A stretch of 64,000 nucleotides of DNA. Origin: Sphingomonas oligophenolica (GTDB taxonomy: Bacteria; Pseudomonadota; Alphaproteobacteria; Sphingomonadales; Sphingomonadaceae). The DNA is taken from positions 186,001-250,000 of the forward strand of contig NZ_RCZK01000001.1 of NCBI RefSeq assembly GCF_006438955.1, in the 5' to 3' direction. The translations under genes and the position numbers were made by a program. The notes beneath the pieces were generated by a model that searched no databases, was not told where the DNA came from, and saw only the letters and a program-made list of their open reading frames with translations. How positions within the stretch are numbered: the stretch's first letter is position 1; every line of letters begins with the position of its first letter. Shown here in pieces: positions 17,322 through 26,632 of this stretch.

Positions 17322-17921
17322 TCACTGAACAACGAAATTGGTAAAGTAGACGTTACTAACGCCCCCGAAGCCCTCTTTTTCCTTGAGCGTCGCGTTGATC
17401 GCCTTGACCAGCCGGGCCTGCAAATGATGCTTGCCGTCGCTGGTGAACACCTCGTCCTCGGTGGTGTCGCCGAGCGCCATCAGGATCGCGGACCGCACCG
17501 CGATATCGTTGGTTTTCAGATGTTCGATGACGGTTTCGTCGTAGGGTGTCGAGACCGCGACCCCGACCTGGATGAAGTGCGTCGACTCCTGCAGGTTGGC
17601 GGTGAAATCCTTGTCCATCGCGTAATAGTTGGACGCGTATTTTTCGCCGCCCGATCCCTTGGGCGTCGACGCGCCCTTGGCTGCGGGCGCTTCTTCGCCG
17701 CCGTGGCCACCCTCGCCGCCGCGCTTCTGCTCGCTCTTGGGCACCAGTTTGGGACCGGTATCGACCGCGGTGGCGTGCCCGCCGATCAGCCCCGCGCTGG
17801 AGGCATAGACCCCCGCGCCAACCCCGCCGCCGACCAGCACCAACAGCGCGACGCCGCCGACCAGCAGCTTCTTCATCTTGCCCTTCTTCTTGGGTTCGGG
17901 GGTGTCGGTGGCTTCGCTCAT
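17322..17921 (-). CDS. fliL: Flagellar basal body-associated protein FliL
   Basis: 199-residue single-pass inner-membrane protein beside the stator. A Lys-rich cytoplasmic tail is followed by a helix at about 19-42, then a periplasmic Gly/His/Lys-rich linker (about 65-95) that looks disordered, then the FliL domain. An F-V-V-Q end matches family C-termini. GAGGAA precedes the ATG at 17921. Confidence 0.9.
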   Translation of the reverse strand: MSEATDTPEPKKKGKMKKLLVGGVALLVLVGGGVGAGVYASSAGLIGGHATAVDTGPKLVPKSEQKRGGEGGHGGEEAPAAKGASTPKGSGGEKYASNYYAMDKDFTANLQESTHFIQVGVAVSTPYDETVIEHLKTNDIAVRSAILMALGDTTEDEVFTSDGKHHLQARLVKAINATLKEKEGFGGVSNVYFTNFVVQ

Positions 17922-17939
17922 GGTCGATTCCTCGTTGGG

Positions 17940-19526
17940 TTACGCGACGCGGCCCGCATCGGCATCGTCGGCCGTGGCGGAGTTGCGGGTGGGCGCGCGC
18001 CGGGGCGCGCTGGGAAGGGTGGGTTGCTGCTGGGGCGCGCGCTGCTGCTGGCCGGTGCCGGCGCTGCCCGCGTCGACACTGCTTCCCGACAACCGCAGTC
18101 CGCGCGATTCGGCGATGTCGGCGAGGCGCGTCTGCGAATCCTGGAGCAGCGCGCGCGTGCCAGCGTGTTCGGCCTGGAACCGAACCGCGACCGAATCGCC
18201 ATCGCGGGTGATCGAAACATCGATCGTGCCGAGCGCGTCGGGAATGAGGCGGATCCGGGTGTCGGCGGCGCTGGCGGTGGCCGCGGCGGCGGTATCGCGC
18301 AGATGTTCGATCCGATCGATCATCGCGTGGGGCCAGCGATCCTGGCTTAGGTCGAGTGGTGCCTGTTGCGCGCCACCGGTCGCGGCGACCGTGGGATGCG
18401 CGGCGTCGGCGACCGGCTGCAGCGTGGCGGGATCGATCGTGCGATTGTCGGCTGTGCCGCGCTCGTTGCGGCGCGCGGCGGCGATCGCGGCCCCGAACAC
18501 CTGCATCGCGGGGCCTTGGGTGATCGGCAGGGTCGCGAGTGGCGGTGCAGCCGCGGTCGGTGCGGTCACGACACCGGCGGGCAACGCGACGCTGTCCGCG
18601 CGACCATCGCCGCGATCGGTCGGCGCTTGGGCAAAAGCGATGGTCGAATCGCGGATGGCCGGTGCGACGACCGTGGCCGTGGTGTTCGTCGCCGTGATCG
18701 ACGGCGGCGTGGTCGCGCGAGCAAGACCGGTCGGCACCGGTTGCGGAGCAACCACGGCGGCTGGCCGCGGCGTCGCGGTTCGAGCGGCGTCCGGTGGCAT
18801 GGCCCCTGCCGTGATCTGCGGGGTGGTCAGGGGAGCGGATAGCGGGCGTTCGAGTGTAGCGGTGTCGCTCGACCGAATAACGGGTGCGGCGTCGTCGGTC
18901 GTCGATAAGGTCGCCAAGACGGGCGCGGGTGGCGTCTTTCCCTCGATGCGCGGCGACGGTTCTGTCGTCGGTGGACCGAGCACGGCAAGCGCCACGGGCG
19001 GCGTAAAGTTCGCCTGGTCGGGATCGGGTTCGGCGGTATCGTCCGCCAGAGCCTCGTCGGCATCCGAATCGATCGGCGAATTCACCGCGGTGTCGCCGCG
19101 AACGGTCGGCGATACCGTCGGCGCGAGCGAGGCGCGGCGCGCTGCAAATGGCGAGACCGGTTTGGCGATGTCCTTCGCCGGGGTTGGCAGCTCGACCGGG
19201 CTGGTCACCGAGGCTGCTTTTGACGTGACGACCGCCACGGGAGCGGCCGACGACCGCCATGCGATGGTCGGTGCGAGAGGTGATTGATCGGGAACGGGCG
19301 GCAATGGCGTGCCGGATAGGGCATCGGCTTGCCGGTCGGGCGATAGCGGTGGCGGTGTGAGGGTGAGGCCGGGCACTGGGGGTGTGGCACCCGCCGCGAC
19401 CGTCGTTGCGCCGACCGCTTCCCACAGCAGCGCGCCGAAAACGGGCGGCGCATCGGGCGAACCGGTGCCGATCGCGATCGCAAGCGGGCTGGCGGTGGTG
19501 GTCGCGAAACTGGTCGAAAGAATCAT
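17940..19526 (-). CDS. fliK: Flagellar hook-length control protein FliK
   Basis: 528 residues. The first 380 or so are low-complexity, rich in Ala, Pro and Thr, as in the molecular-ruler part of FliK. The C-terminal domain (about 390-480) has the Flg_hook pattern: I-R-L-I-P-D-A-L-G-T-I-D-V, V-A-V-R-F-Q-A-E, and T-R-A-L-L-Q-D-S-Q-T-R-L. It ends in a Gln-rich basic tail. The call rests on that C-terminal domain and on the position between fliJ and fliL. Confidence 0.88.
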   Translation of the reverse strand: MILSTSFATTTASPLAIAIGTGSPDAPPVFGALLWEAVGATTVAAGATPPVPGLTLTPPPLSPDRQADALSGTPLPPVPDQSPLAPTIAWRSSAAPVAVVTSKAASVTSPVELPTPAKDIAKPVSPFAARRASLAPTVSPTVRGDTAVNSPIDSDADEALADDTAEPDPDQANFTPPVALAVLGPPTTEPSPRIEGKTPPAPVLATLSTTDDAAPVIRSSDTATLERPLSAPLTTPQITAGAMPPDAARTATPRPAAVVAPQPVPTGLARATTPPSITATNTTATVVAPAIRDSTIAFAQAPTDRGDGRADSVALPAGVVTAPTAAAPPLATLPITQGPAMQVFGAAIAAARRNERGTADNRTIDPATLQPVADAAHPTVAATGGAQQAPLDLSQDRWPHAMIDRIEHLRDTAAAATASAADTRIRLIPDALGTIDVSITRDGDSVAVRFQAEHAGTRALLQDSQTRLADIAESRGLRLSGSSVDAGSAGTGQQQRAPQQQPTLPSAPRRAPTRNSATADDADAGRVA

Positions 19527-19561
19527 AAGGGGTCGATCTCGGCGAAGGGTTTACTGATCGA

Positions 19562-19984
19562 TTAGCAAGGATCGTGCCGGTTTTTCCGAAACGCGGGTGC
19601 GGCTTCGAGTGCGCGGACCTCCTTCAGCACGTCGTCGGCCTCGACGCGCGCGAGCAGCTTTTCGACCGCGCTCTGGTCGCGACGCGCGGCGCGGGTCGCC
19701 TCGCCCGCGACGGTGGCGCGATGATCGGCGGCTTCGAGGCGGGTCTGGGCGGCGCTGGCGGACTGGTGGAGCCGATCGCGATAATGCGCCGCCGCGGTGA
19801 GCGAGAAGCCAGCCGCTGCGGTCCGGGTCGGCGCGATCGCCTCTGCCAGCGCGGTGATCCGGGCGCTGAGCGCGGCCTCGCTCGCGGCGCGGTCGCGCGC
19901 TTGTGCCTCGTCGGCGCGGGAGAGGTTCAGCTGGATCGTGCGGACGCGGTGGATCCGGTCGAGCGTCTGGCGGTTGCGCGCCAC
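19562..19984 (-). CDS. fliJ: Flagellar export chaperone FliJ-like protein
   Basis: 140 residues, almost entirely helical and Ala/Arg/Glu-rich, as expected for the coiled-coil stalk that links the FliI ATPase to the export gate. FliJ sequences are poorly conserved, so the assignment depends on composition, length and location 1 base downstream of fliI. Note two out-of-family features: a Cys end and a short basic tail. Confidence 0.75.
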   Translation of the reverse strand: MARNRQTLDRIHRVRTIQLNLSRADEAQARDRAASEAALSARITALAEAIAPTRTAAAGFSLTAAAHYRDRLHQSASAAQTRLEAADHRATVAGEATRAARRDQSAVEKLLARVEADDVLKEVRALEAAPAFRKNRHDPC

Positions 19985-19985
19985 C

Positions 19986-21317
19986 TCAGCCCTCGCCGAA
20001 CACGCCGGTAAGCTCGGTGACCGCGTCGGTCAGGCTGACGGTCTCGTCGGCGTCTTGGCGGATATATGCCATGATCGCGTCGTGGCACGCGATCGCGGTA
20101 TCGATCGCGGGGTCCGCGCCGGGGCGATACGCGCCCATCAGCACGAGGTCGCGATTCTCTTCGTAAGTCGCCAGATGGCGGCGCAGCACCCGCGACGCGG
20201 CGATATGATCGGGACCAACGATATCGGTCATCACCCGGCTGACCGAGGGGCCGATGTCGATCGCCGGATAGACGCCGCGTTCGGCAAGCGCACGGTTGAG
20301 GACGATATGCCCGTCGAGGATCGACCGCGCCGAATCGACGACGGGGTCGTTGCCGTCGTCGCCATCGGCGAGCACGGTGTAGATCGCGGTGATCGATCCG
20401 CCACTCGACACGCAGGTGCCCGCGCGCTCGATGAGATTGGGGAGCATCGCGATCGCCGACGGCGGATAGCCGCGCGCGCTGGCGGATTCGCCGAGCGCCA
20501 GACCGATTTCGCGCCCCGCATGTGCGACGCGGGTCAGCGAGTCCATGATCAGCAGCACTTTCTTGCCCTCGGCGCGGAACGCCTCGGCGATCGCGGTCGC
20601 GCGCAGTGCGCCGCGGATGCGCAGGACGGGGGAATGATTGGCGGGGACCGCGACGACGACCGAGCGCGCGCGCGCTTCGCCCGCGACCTTGGTTTCGAGG
20701 AAGTCGGCGACTTCTCTGGAGCGTTCGCCGATCAGTCCGATGACCACGACATCGGCTTGCGCCGCGCGGACGATCATGCCGAGCAGCACCGATTTGCCGA
20801 CCCCCGATCCCGCCATGATCCCGACGCGCTGGCCCTGGCCGACGGTCAGGAGTCCGTTGATCGCGCGCACCCCGACATCCATCGGTTCGCGGACGCGCCC
20901 GCGATCGAGCGGCGATTGGATATGACCCGCCAGCGGCCAGTGGCCTGCGCCGCGGATCGGGCCGAGGCCGTCGATCGGCTTGCCCGCGCCATCGACGACA
21001 CGCCCGAGCAACGCCGCGCCGACCTCCGCCTGGCCGGGTGCGCCGATCGGCCGGACCGGCGCCTGCGGCAGAAGCGCGGCGGGGCCACCGAGATTCATCA
21101 TCAGCGTGCGGCCGTTGCGGAAGCCGATGACCTCCGCCTCGACCGTTCGGCCGTGCGATTCGCCGACCTGGCAGACGGTGCCGACCGGCAGCGACAGCCC
21201 GACCGCCTCCATCAGCAGCCCGTCATAGGAGGCGAGGCGACCCGCGACCCTGGCGACGGGCCGGAAATCGGCGCGCCCCAGGGTGTCGAGATAATCGGTG
21301 GTGAAGCGGTTCAGCAT
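19986..21317 (-). CDS. fliI: Flagellum-specific ATPase FliI
   Basis: 443-residue hexameric ATPase of the export apparatus, related to F1-beta. Walker A G-S-G-V-G-K-S near 170-176, I-G-E-R near 196, Walker B L-L-I-M-D-S-L-T-R near 255. The ATG at 21317 (MLNRFTTDYL) overlaps the fliH stop by 7 bases; the longer upstream frame lies inside fliH. All catalytic segments are intact. Confidence 0.97.
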   Translation of the reverse strand: MLNRFTTDYLDTLGRADFRPVARVAGRLASYDGLLMEAVGLSLPVGTVCQVGESHGRTVEAEVIGFRNGRTLMMNLGGPAALLPQAPVRPIGAPGQAEVGAALLGRVVDGAGKPIDGLGPIRGAGHWPLAGHIQSPLDRGRVREPMDVGVRAINGLLTVGQGQRVGIMAGSGVGKSVLLGMIVRAAQADVVVIGLIGERSREVADFLETKVAGEARARSVVVAVPANHSPVLRIRGALRATAIAEAFRAEGKKVLLIMDSLTRVAHAGREIGLALGESASARGYPPSAIAMLPNLIERAGTCVSSGGSITAIYTVLADGDDGNDPVVDSARSILDGHIVLNRALAERGVYPAIDIGPSVSRVMTDIVGPDHIAASRVLRRHLATYEENRDLVLMGAYRPGADPAIDTAIACHDAIMAYIRQDADETVSLTDAVTELTGVFGEG

Positions 21318-22033
21318 AGCGGGGGCACGGGCACGCGGTCGATCGCCTGCGCGAGCTGTTCGAGCCACAATTCGGGGCCGTCCTCGACGACGGTCGAGGC
21401 GCTTTCGAGGACGAAGCTGCCACGCGCTAGGGCGGAATCGCTCGCGGCAAAGACGGTCTTGGGCAGTTTTCCCTCGACCAGCACGACATCGTCAGGGTGG
21501 AGCCGGAGCAACGCCGATTCGGCGGCGTCCGCGAGCAGTTCGGCGGCGGATTCGACCCGCCCGGCGAGCAGCTCGGGCGAAATCCCGGCCTCGCCGACCA
21601 ATTTGGTCACGAGGAACAACACCGTCTGGCGCAATTTGCGCGCCATCCGTTCGCGATCGAGTTGGCTGCCGGCCTGCAACGCGGCGGCGAGTTCGGCGAG
21701 CAGCTGTTGATCGCGCGATTCGCCCGCGCCCGCGGCGAGCGCGGCGTCTGCCAGTCCCTCGGCGTACCCCGCGGCGCGTGCGGCCTCGACGGGATCGACG
21801 AATTCGGTGGAGCCCGCGTCGGGGTCGAGCGGGTTCCAGCCCTCGGTCGGATTGGTGGCGGGGTTGGCGGGGCTGAAATGGCGCGGCTTGCCGCCGTTTC
21901 CGCCATGCGCGCGCGCGCGCGGGTCGCGGGGTGCGAAGCCCAATGGCGGCGCGAATGCGGCCTGCAACACGTCGGCCGCGGCGGCATGCCGTCCTGCATA
22001 TCCGGCAGTGAACCCCGAAGACGCATCAGACAT
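21311..22033 (-). CDS. fliH: Flagellar assembly protein FliH
   Basis: 240 residues, a FliI regulator that ties the ATPase to the C-ring. A poorly conserved Pro/Gly-rich N-terminal half, then an Ala/Glu-rich helical region (about 90-150), then a C-terminal domain with L-R-L-H-P-D-D-V and a G-S-F-V-L-E-S pattern, as in FliH/YscL. It overlaps fliG by 8 bases. Confidence 0.85.
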   Translation of the reverse strand: MSDASSGFTAGYAGRHAAAADVLQAAFAPPLGFAPRDPRARAHGGNGGKPRHFSPANPATNPTEGWNPLDPDAGSTEFVDPVEAARAAGYAEGLADAALAAGAGESRDQQLLAELAAALQAGSQLDRERMARKLRQTVLFLVTKLVGEAGISPELLAGRVESAAELLADAAESALLRLHPDDVVLVEGKLPKTVFAASDSALARGSFVLESASTVVEDGPELWLEQLAQAIDRVPVPPLC

Positions 22034-23033
22034 AATCGTCTTCGCCCGAACCCATCATGATCGTGCCGTCCTTGGCGAGGCCCCGTGCGATCGCGATCAT
22101 CGCCTTTTGCGCCTCGAGCACATCGGCGAGCCGCATCGGCCCGCGCGCCTCCATCTCGTCGCGGATGCCGTCGGCGGCGCGCGCCGACATGCAGCCGAAG
22201 AAGCGCTCGCGCACCGCTTCGTCGACGCCCTTGAGCGCCTTGCACAGGATTTCGCCGTCGATGTTGCGGACGAGCGCGCCCAGATTCTTGTCGTCCATCT
22301 CCAAGAGGTTATCGAAGACGAACAGCGCCTCCTCGATCGCCTTGGCGACGTCGCGGTCGATCTTGAACAATTTGGGCATGACGCGTTGTTCGGTCGCCTT
22401 GCGCGCGCCCGACAGGATTTTCGCCGCTTCGCGGGTACCGCCGAGCGACACGCCGCTCTTGGTCGATGCGGTGCGGTGCGCGAGCACGCTCTGGAGCGTT
22501 TCGACCGCCTCCGGCGTGATCGGGCCTAGCCGCGCGATGCGGTGGAGGATATCGGGCTGAACCGCCTCGGGCAGCAGTTCGAGCACGCGGCCCCCGACGC
22601 CGGGATCGAGGTTTGCGATGATCACCGCGGCGATCTGCGGATGTTCCTTTTCGACCATCGCAGCAATCTCGGTCGCATCGAGCCAGCCGAGCATTTCCAG
22701 TTCGCACGCCGCCTCTACCGGCGTGATCCGGGCGAGGACGCTTTCGGCCTTTTCGGGGCCGAGCGCGCGATTCATCACCGCTTCGATCTTGGGGCGCGGG
22801 TCGAACCCGATCGCGGTGCGGGTGCGGGCGTGACCGACGAAATCGTCGAGCACGTCCTCGACTTCGTGTTCGCTGACGTCGGCGACCGCGAACATCGCCT
22901 TGCCGAGTTCGCGCACCTCGTCGGGGTCGAGCTTTTGGAGGATCGCCGCGGCTTCCTCCTCGCCGACCAGCATCATCAGCACCGCGGCGCGTTCGACGCC
23001 GGTATAGGTGCGGATCGCGGTGGCCGCGGTCAC
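22026..23033 (-). CDS. fliG: Flagellar motor switch protein FliG
   Basis: 335-residue rotor protein that contacts MotA. N-terminal domain with G-V-E-R-A-A-V-L-M-M-L-V-G-E, middle domain with the E-H-P-Q-I-A-A-V-I-I-A-N-L segment (EHPQ motif), and C-terminal domain with F-D-N-L-L-E-M-D-D-K. The GTG start at 23033 forms a GTGA overlap with the fliF stop. Key charged residues of the torque helix are present (K-N-L-G-A-L-V-R). Confidence 0.96.
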   Translation of the reverse strand: MTAATAIRTYTGVERAAVLMMLVGEEEAAAILQKLDPDEVRELGKAMFAVADVSEHEVEDVLDDFVGHARTRTAIGFDPRPKIEAVMNRALGPEKAESVLARITPVEAACELEMLGWLDATEIAAMVEKEHPQIAAVIIANLDPGVGGRVLELLPEAVQPDILHRIARLGPITPEAVETLQSVLAHRTASTKSGVSLGGTREAAKILSGARKATEQRVMPKLFKIDRDVAKAIEEALFVFDNLLEMDDKNLGALVRNIDGEILCKALKGVDEAVRERFFGCMSARAADGIRDEMEARGPMRLADVLEAQKAMIAIARGLAKDGTIMMGSGEDDYV

Positions 23034-24679
23034 TTCGCGTCGGCCTTGATCATGTCGCGCACCGCGAGCGCGGCGCGAGTCGGATTGTCGCGCGTGAAGC
23101 CGCGGACCGCGCCGATCCGCTGGTCGTAGCCGCGGGTCGATTCGAGCTGGTCCAGGCTGACCGGGCCCGCGACGCCATCGGCGGAGGCGGCCGGGCCTTC
23201 GAGCCCGGCGAGCGCGGCACGCGGGGCTTCGTCGCGCTTCTTCATCAGCGCCTTGGCGAGCGGGCGCACACCGAGCAACAGCACGAGCAGCGCGATCAGG
23301 ATCGCGGTCGCGTTGCGCGCCAGCACCGGCAGCCAGGCATTGTCGTACCAGGCGGGACCGGCCGCGGCGGCAAGGTCGTTGGCCGCGAATTTGCGGCTGA
23401 TCACGGTGACGTTGTCGTTGCGAGTCTGGTCGAACCCGACCGTGCTTTTTACCAGATCGGTGATCTGGTTGATCTCCATCTGGGTTCGGCGGGTCTTGTC
23501 GGGATCGCGGAGCAGCACCGCGACCGACAGCCGCTTGATCGCGCCGGGCGCGTTGCGCGTCACCGATACTTCGCGACCGAGGTCGTAGGCGCGTTGAAAC
23601 TGGTCGGATTGCTTCATCGGATCGGGCGCGGCGGCCCTTGCGGCGGGCGATCCGCTCGCACCGTTGGCGGCTTGCGGGGTCTGCAGCGTGCTCGCGGGCG
23701 GGGGGGTGTTGCTCAGCACGCCGGGAATCCCGCCGGGCGCGGCGTTGGGGGTCGCCTGGTTCCCGGTCCAATTGCCGGTTTCGGCGCGCAGCACACCGTC
23801 CTTGTCGTAGCTTTCGCGGGTTGCCTGGGTCTCGTCGAGATTGACGTCGGCCTGAACCTCTGCGGTGAAATTCCCTGCGCCGACGAGCGGGGTCAGCAGC
23901 TGGATCAGCTGCTGGCGGTATTTGTCCTCGACCTTGCGCTGCACCTCGAGCCGCTGGTCGCCCGCGGGATCGCCCGCGCCGCCGGGCTTCGACAGCAACG
24001 CGCCGAGTTGATCGACGATCGTGACGCTTTCGGGCTTCATTCCGGGCACCGAACTCGCGACGAGGTTGACGATCGACGAGACCTGCGATTCGCCGAGCGA
24101 TCGGCCGCCCTGTAGCTTGACGATGACCGACGCCGAGGGGCTGGCATTGTCACGGACGAACACGCTGGATTCGGGCATCGCAAGGTGGACGCGCGCTTCG
24201 GCGATCGAGTCGAGTTCCTCGATCGATTTGGCAAGTTCGCTTTCGCGTGCCTGGCGGAGGCGTTCGCCCTCGACCGCGCGGCTGACGCCCATCGGCAGTT
24301 GATCGAGGATCGCATAGCCGCCGGGCGCGGCCTTGGGCAGGCCCTGGCCCGCGAGCAGCATCCGCGCCTTCGCATAATCGTCCTCGCCGACGGTCAAGGC
24401 GCCGGTGCCCTGATCGATATGGCTCTTGATGCTGGCCTGATCGAGTGCGCCGGTGACGGCGGCCTTGTCGGCATCGGGCAGGCTGGTGAACAGCGTCTTC
24501 TGCGTCGGCGTCGACAGCGCCATCCACGCGAGCGCGGCGGCGCCGATCAGCGCGATCATCAGCGCCATCGGCAGCGAACGGCGAACCGCGGGCTGCGCCA
24601 TCACCCCCCTGATCTGCTGGAGCGGGTTGGCGAAACGCTCTGGGACGAACGCGGGCGTGGTGGTGAGGGCGGTGGTCAT
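23030..24679 (-). CDS. fliF: Flagellar MS-ring protein FliF
   Basis: 549 residues with two transmembrane helices (about 38-55 and near 445-465) bracketing a large periplasmic part with two ring-building motifs. The C-terminal cytoplasmic end contacts FliG. Seen: E-G-E-L-A-type segment V-E-G-E-R-L-R-Q-A-R-E-S-E-L, and N-A-P-G-A-I-K-R-L-S-V-A-V-L. It is downstream of fliE in the operon with a 6-base gap. Confidence 0.95.
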   Translation of the reverse strand: MTTALTTTPAFVPERFANPLQQIRGVMAQPAVRRSLPMALMIALIGAAALAWMALSTPTQKTLFTSLPDADKAAVTGALDQASIKSHIDQGTGALTVGEDDYAKARMLLAGQGLPKAAPGGYAILDQLPMGVSRAVEGERLRQARESELAKSIEELDSIAEARVHLAMPESSVFVRDNASPSASVIVKLQGGRSLGESQVSSIVNLVASSVPGMKPESVTIVDQLGALLSKPGGAGDPAGDQRLEVQRKVEDKYRQQLIQLLTPLVGAGNFTAEVQADVNLDETQATRESYDKDGVLRAETGNWTGNQATPNAAPGGIPGVLSNTPPPASTLQTPQAANGASGSPAARAAAPDPMKQSDQFQRAYDLGREVSVTRNAPGAIKRLSVAVLLRDPDKTRRTQMEINQITDLVKSTVGFDQTRNDNVTVISRKFAANDLAAAAGPAWYDNAWLPVLARNATAILIALLVLLLGVRPLAKALMKKRDEAPRAALAGLEGPAASADGVAGPVSLDQLESTRGYDQRIGAVRGFTRDNPTRAALAVRDMIKADAK

Positions 24680-24685
24680 CTCAGA

Positions 24686-25063
24686 TTATACCGGCATGCT
24701 CATAATGTCCTTGTAGGCGGACAGGAGTTTGTTGCGGACCTGCAACGTCGCCTCGAAGCTGACCGACGCCTGCTGGCGCGACAGCATCACCTTGGCGATG
24801 TCGACGGTTTCGCCGCGTTCGTAGCTTTCTGAGAGCTTGGCGGCCTGGTCCTGCGTTTCGTTGACGCTTTTCAGCGCCGTATCGAGGGTGTCGGCGAAGC
24901 TGGTCGGCTTCGTTTCGGTCGCCCCGGTCGCTGGGGCGGCGGGGCCGCTGGCCCCGGCCCGCGCGAGCGCCTGATTCTTTTCGAGGATCTGCGCGCGCAG
25001 CGCCATCACCCGATCGATCCCGCCGAGCGCCGGGGCGCCGCCGATCCCGCCGATGGCGCTCAT
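24686..25063 (-). CDS. fliE: Flagellar hook-basal body protein FliE
   Basis: 125 residues; joins the MS ring to the rod. The C-terminal half has the FliE pattern: F-A-D-T-L-D-T-A-L-K-S-V-N, then V-M-L-S-R-Q-Q-A-S-V-S-F-E, then R-N-K-L-L-S-A-Y-K-D-I-M-S-M-P-V, a near-perfect family ending. The first 50 residues are Ala/Gly-rich and variable. Its ATG overlaps the stop of the upstream activator gene (ATGA). Confidence 0.95.
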   Translation of the reverse strand: MSAIGGIGGAPALGGIDRVMALRAQILEKNQALARAGASGPAAPATGATETKPTSFADTLDTALKSVNETQDQAAKLSESYERGETVDIAKVMLSRQQASVSFEATLQVRNKLLSAYKDIMSMPV

Positions 25064-26352
25064 GCCTGCGCACTCCAGCTAGGCATAGGCGCGAGTTCCT
25101 CGCCCTGCTCACGCGCCTTGGCGAGACGATAGCGCAGCGTGCGTTCGGAAATGCCGAGCCGCCGCGCGGTTTCGATCCGGCTGCCGCCGCACGCCTTCAA
25201 CGTTTCGCGGATGGCATGGAATTCGCTCAGCTGGACGACGTTGTCGAGCGTCGCGGGTATGGTTGGCTGCGCCACGACCGGCGCGGGTGCGGCGCGGTCG
25301 AAGGTGAAGCGGACCGGGCGATCGAACAGGATGTGGCTCGGTTCGATGGTGTCGCCGGCCGCGAACAGCAACGCGCGCTGGATCACGTTTTCGAGCTCGC
25401 GGACGTTGCCCGGCCAATCGTGGCGGATCAGTTCGTCGATCGCTGCAGGGGTCGGCCACGGGATCGTCGACCGGTTGCCCGCGTGGCGCAGGATCATCGT
25501 CGCGGCGAGCGCCGGAATGTCCTGCGGGCGTTCGCTGAGCGATTTGGTGGCGAGCGGGAAGACCGCGAGCCGGTAATAGAGATCGGCGCGGAAGCGGCCC
25601 GCGGCGACTTCGTCCTGGAGATCGCGGTTGGCGCAGGCGATGACGCGGACGTCGATGGCCTGCGCGGCGGTCGCGCCAATCGGCACGACCTCGCGTTCCT
25701 GGAGGACGCGGAGCAATTTCGACTGCAGCGTCAGCGGCATCTCGGCGATCTCGTCGAGCAGGATGGTGCCGCCATCGGCGGCGCGGAAGAAGCCCTCGCC
25801 GCCCGACGACGCGCCGGTGAAGGCGCCCTTCTGGTGGCCGAACAGCATCGCTTCGAGCATGGTTTCGGGCAGCGCGGCGCAGTTGATCGCGATGAACGGG
25901 CCGTCGCGGCGCGGCGAGCCGTGGTGGATCGCGCGGGCGAGGACTTCCTTGCCGGTGCCGGTCGGGCCGTTGATGAGGACGGTGATGTCGGCCTGCGCGA
26001 CCCGGTCGGCGAGCGCGAGCAGCGCGAGGCTTTCGGGGTCGGCGGCGGTGGGAGTGTCGGGTCCGGCGATCAGCGCGCGCGCGAAGGCATAGCCGACCGC
26101 GGTGTCGCTACCCTCGAAGGCGATCCGCGCGGGATTGCCGTCGCGCGAGGGGATCACGTGGCGACCCTCCTCGCCGATCACGACGGTGCGCGCGGGCGCG
26201 GGCGGGGTTTCGCCTTCGGCGACGAGGAACAGGTCGTTCGAGGTCGGTTGCGTGCCCTCCATCGTCCCGACCCCGAAACCCTGCGCACGCAGGCTCGAGA
26301 TCAGAGCGTATTTGCGCTTGGTGATGGCGGCGGACGGAAAGATCGAACGCAT
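25060..26352 (-). CDS. Sigma-54-dependent flagellar transcriptional activator (FlbD/FleQ/FlrC type)
   Basis: 430 residues. The AAA+ domain spans about 120-340: Walker A G-P-T-G-T-G-K-E, the sigma-54 contact loop G-A-F-T-G-A, Walker [11 protein letters not shown] Fis-type helix-turn-helix ends the protein ([15 protein letters not shown]). The N-terminal 110 residues lack a recognisable phospho-acceptor receiver, so activity is probably not set by ordinary phosphorylation. Known relatives drive class II/III flagellar genes with RpoN; its place at the head of the fliE-J operon suggests autogenous control. The ATG at 26352 gives MRSIFPS. Confidence 0.9.
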   Translation of the reverse strand: MRSIFPSAAITKRKYALISSLRAQGFGVGTMEGTQPTSNDLFLVAEGETPPAPARTVVIGEEGRHVIPSRDGNPARIAFEGSDTAVGYAFARALIAGPDTPTAADPESLALLALADRVAQADITVLINGPTGTGKEVLARAIHHGSPRRDGPFIAINCAALPETMLEAMLFGHQKGAFTGASSGGEGFFRAADGGTILLDEIAEMPLTLQSKLLRVLQEREVVPIGATAAQAIDVRVIACANRDLQDEVAAGRFRADLYYRLAVFPLATKSLSERPQDIPALAATMILRHAGNRSTIPWPTPAAIDELIRHDWPGNVRELENVIQRALLFAAGDTIEPSHILFDRPVRFTFDRAAPAPVVAQPTIPATLDNVVQLSEFHAIRETLKACGGSRIETARRLGISERTLRYRLAKAREQGEELAPMPSWSAQA

Positions 26353-26443
26353 GCAAATTCCCCTTGGACAAACCGCGAATGGGGCAGCGTTGGTAAACGC
26401 GGCGTTAAATATGCCGCGCTCCGGCAAGTTATTTCCGGGGGCG

Positions 26444-26458
26444 TGGCCCGCGCATCGC
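26444..26458 (+). promoter_or_regulatory. Candidate sigma-54 promoter upstream of flagellin
   Basis: TGGCCCG-N4-TCGC has GG and GC elements ten bases apart and differs from TGGCACG-N4-TTGC at two positions. It points toward the flagellin gene, whose leader would then be about 165 bases. It would fit the activator encoded next door, but an alternative sigma-28-like site lies nearer. Confidence 0.35.
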
Positions 26459-26536
26459 GCGCGCGCGGCTATGACTAGTGAAACAGCCGGGAACTGGGGA
26501 AACAGCTGGGCGCAGCGGTGCGTCGTTTTTTTCCGC

Positions 26537-26563
26537 TTAAGTCCCGTGCGCCGCAGCCGTTAC
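26537..26563 (+). promoter_or_regulatory. Candidate FliA (sigma-28)-type promoter for flagellin
   Basis: TTAAGTCC, an 11-base spacer, then GCCGTTAC. Compared with the enteric consensus TAAAGTTT-N11-GCCGATAA this gives about 5/8 and 6/8 matches with exact spacing. The start of transcription would be about 63 bases before the flagellin ATG. Whether this organism has FliA is not visible here. Confidence 0.35.
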
Positions 26564-26632
26564 CCCCTTTGGCGGCTCGGCCCTCCGCTCTGGGGGCGGC
26601 GGGGAAACGCCGGACTTAATGGAGATAGACCC

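Noticed and set aside
26402..26416. Minus-strand GG-N10-GC as a sigma-54 promoter of the flagellar activator
   Set aside because: It matches the spacing but little else of the consensus, so it is not listed as a feature; mentioned only as a possibility.
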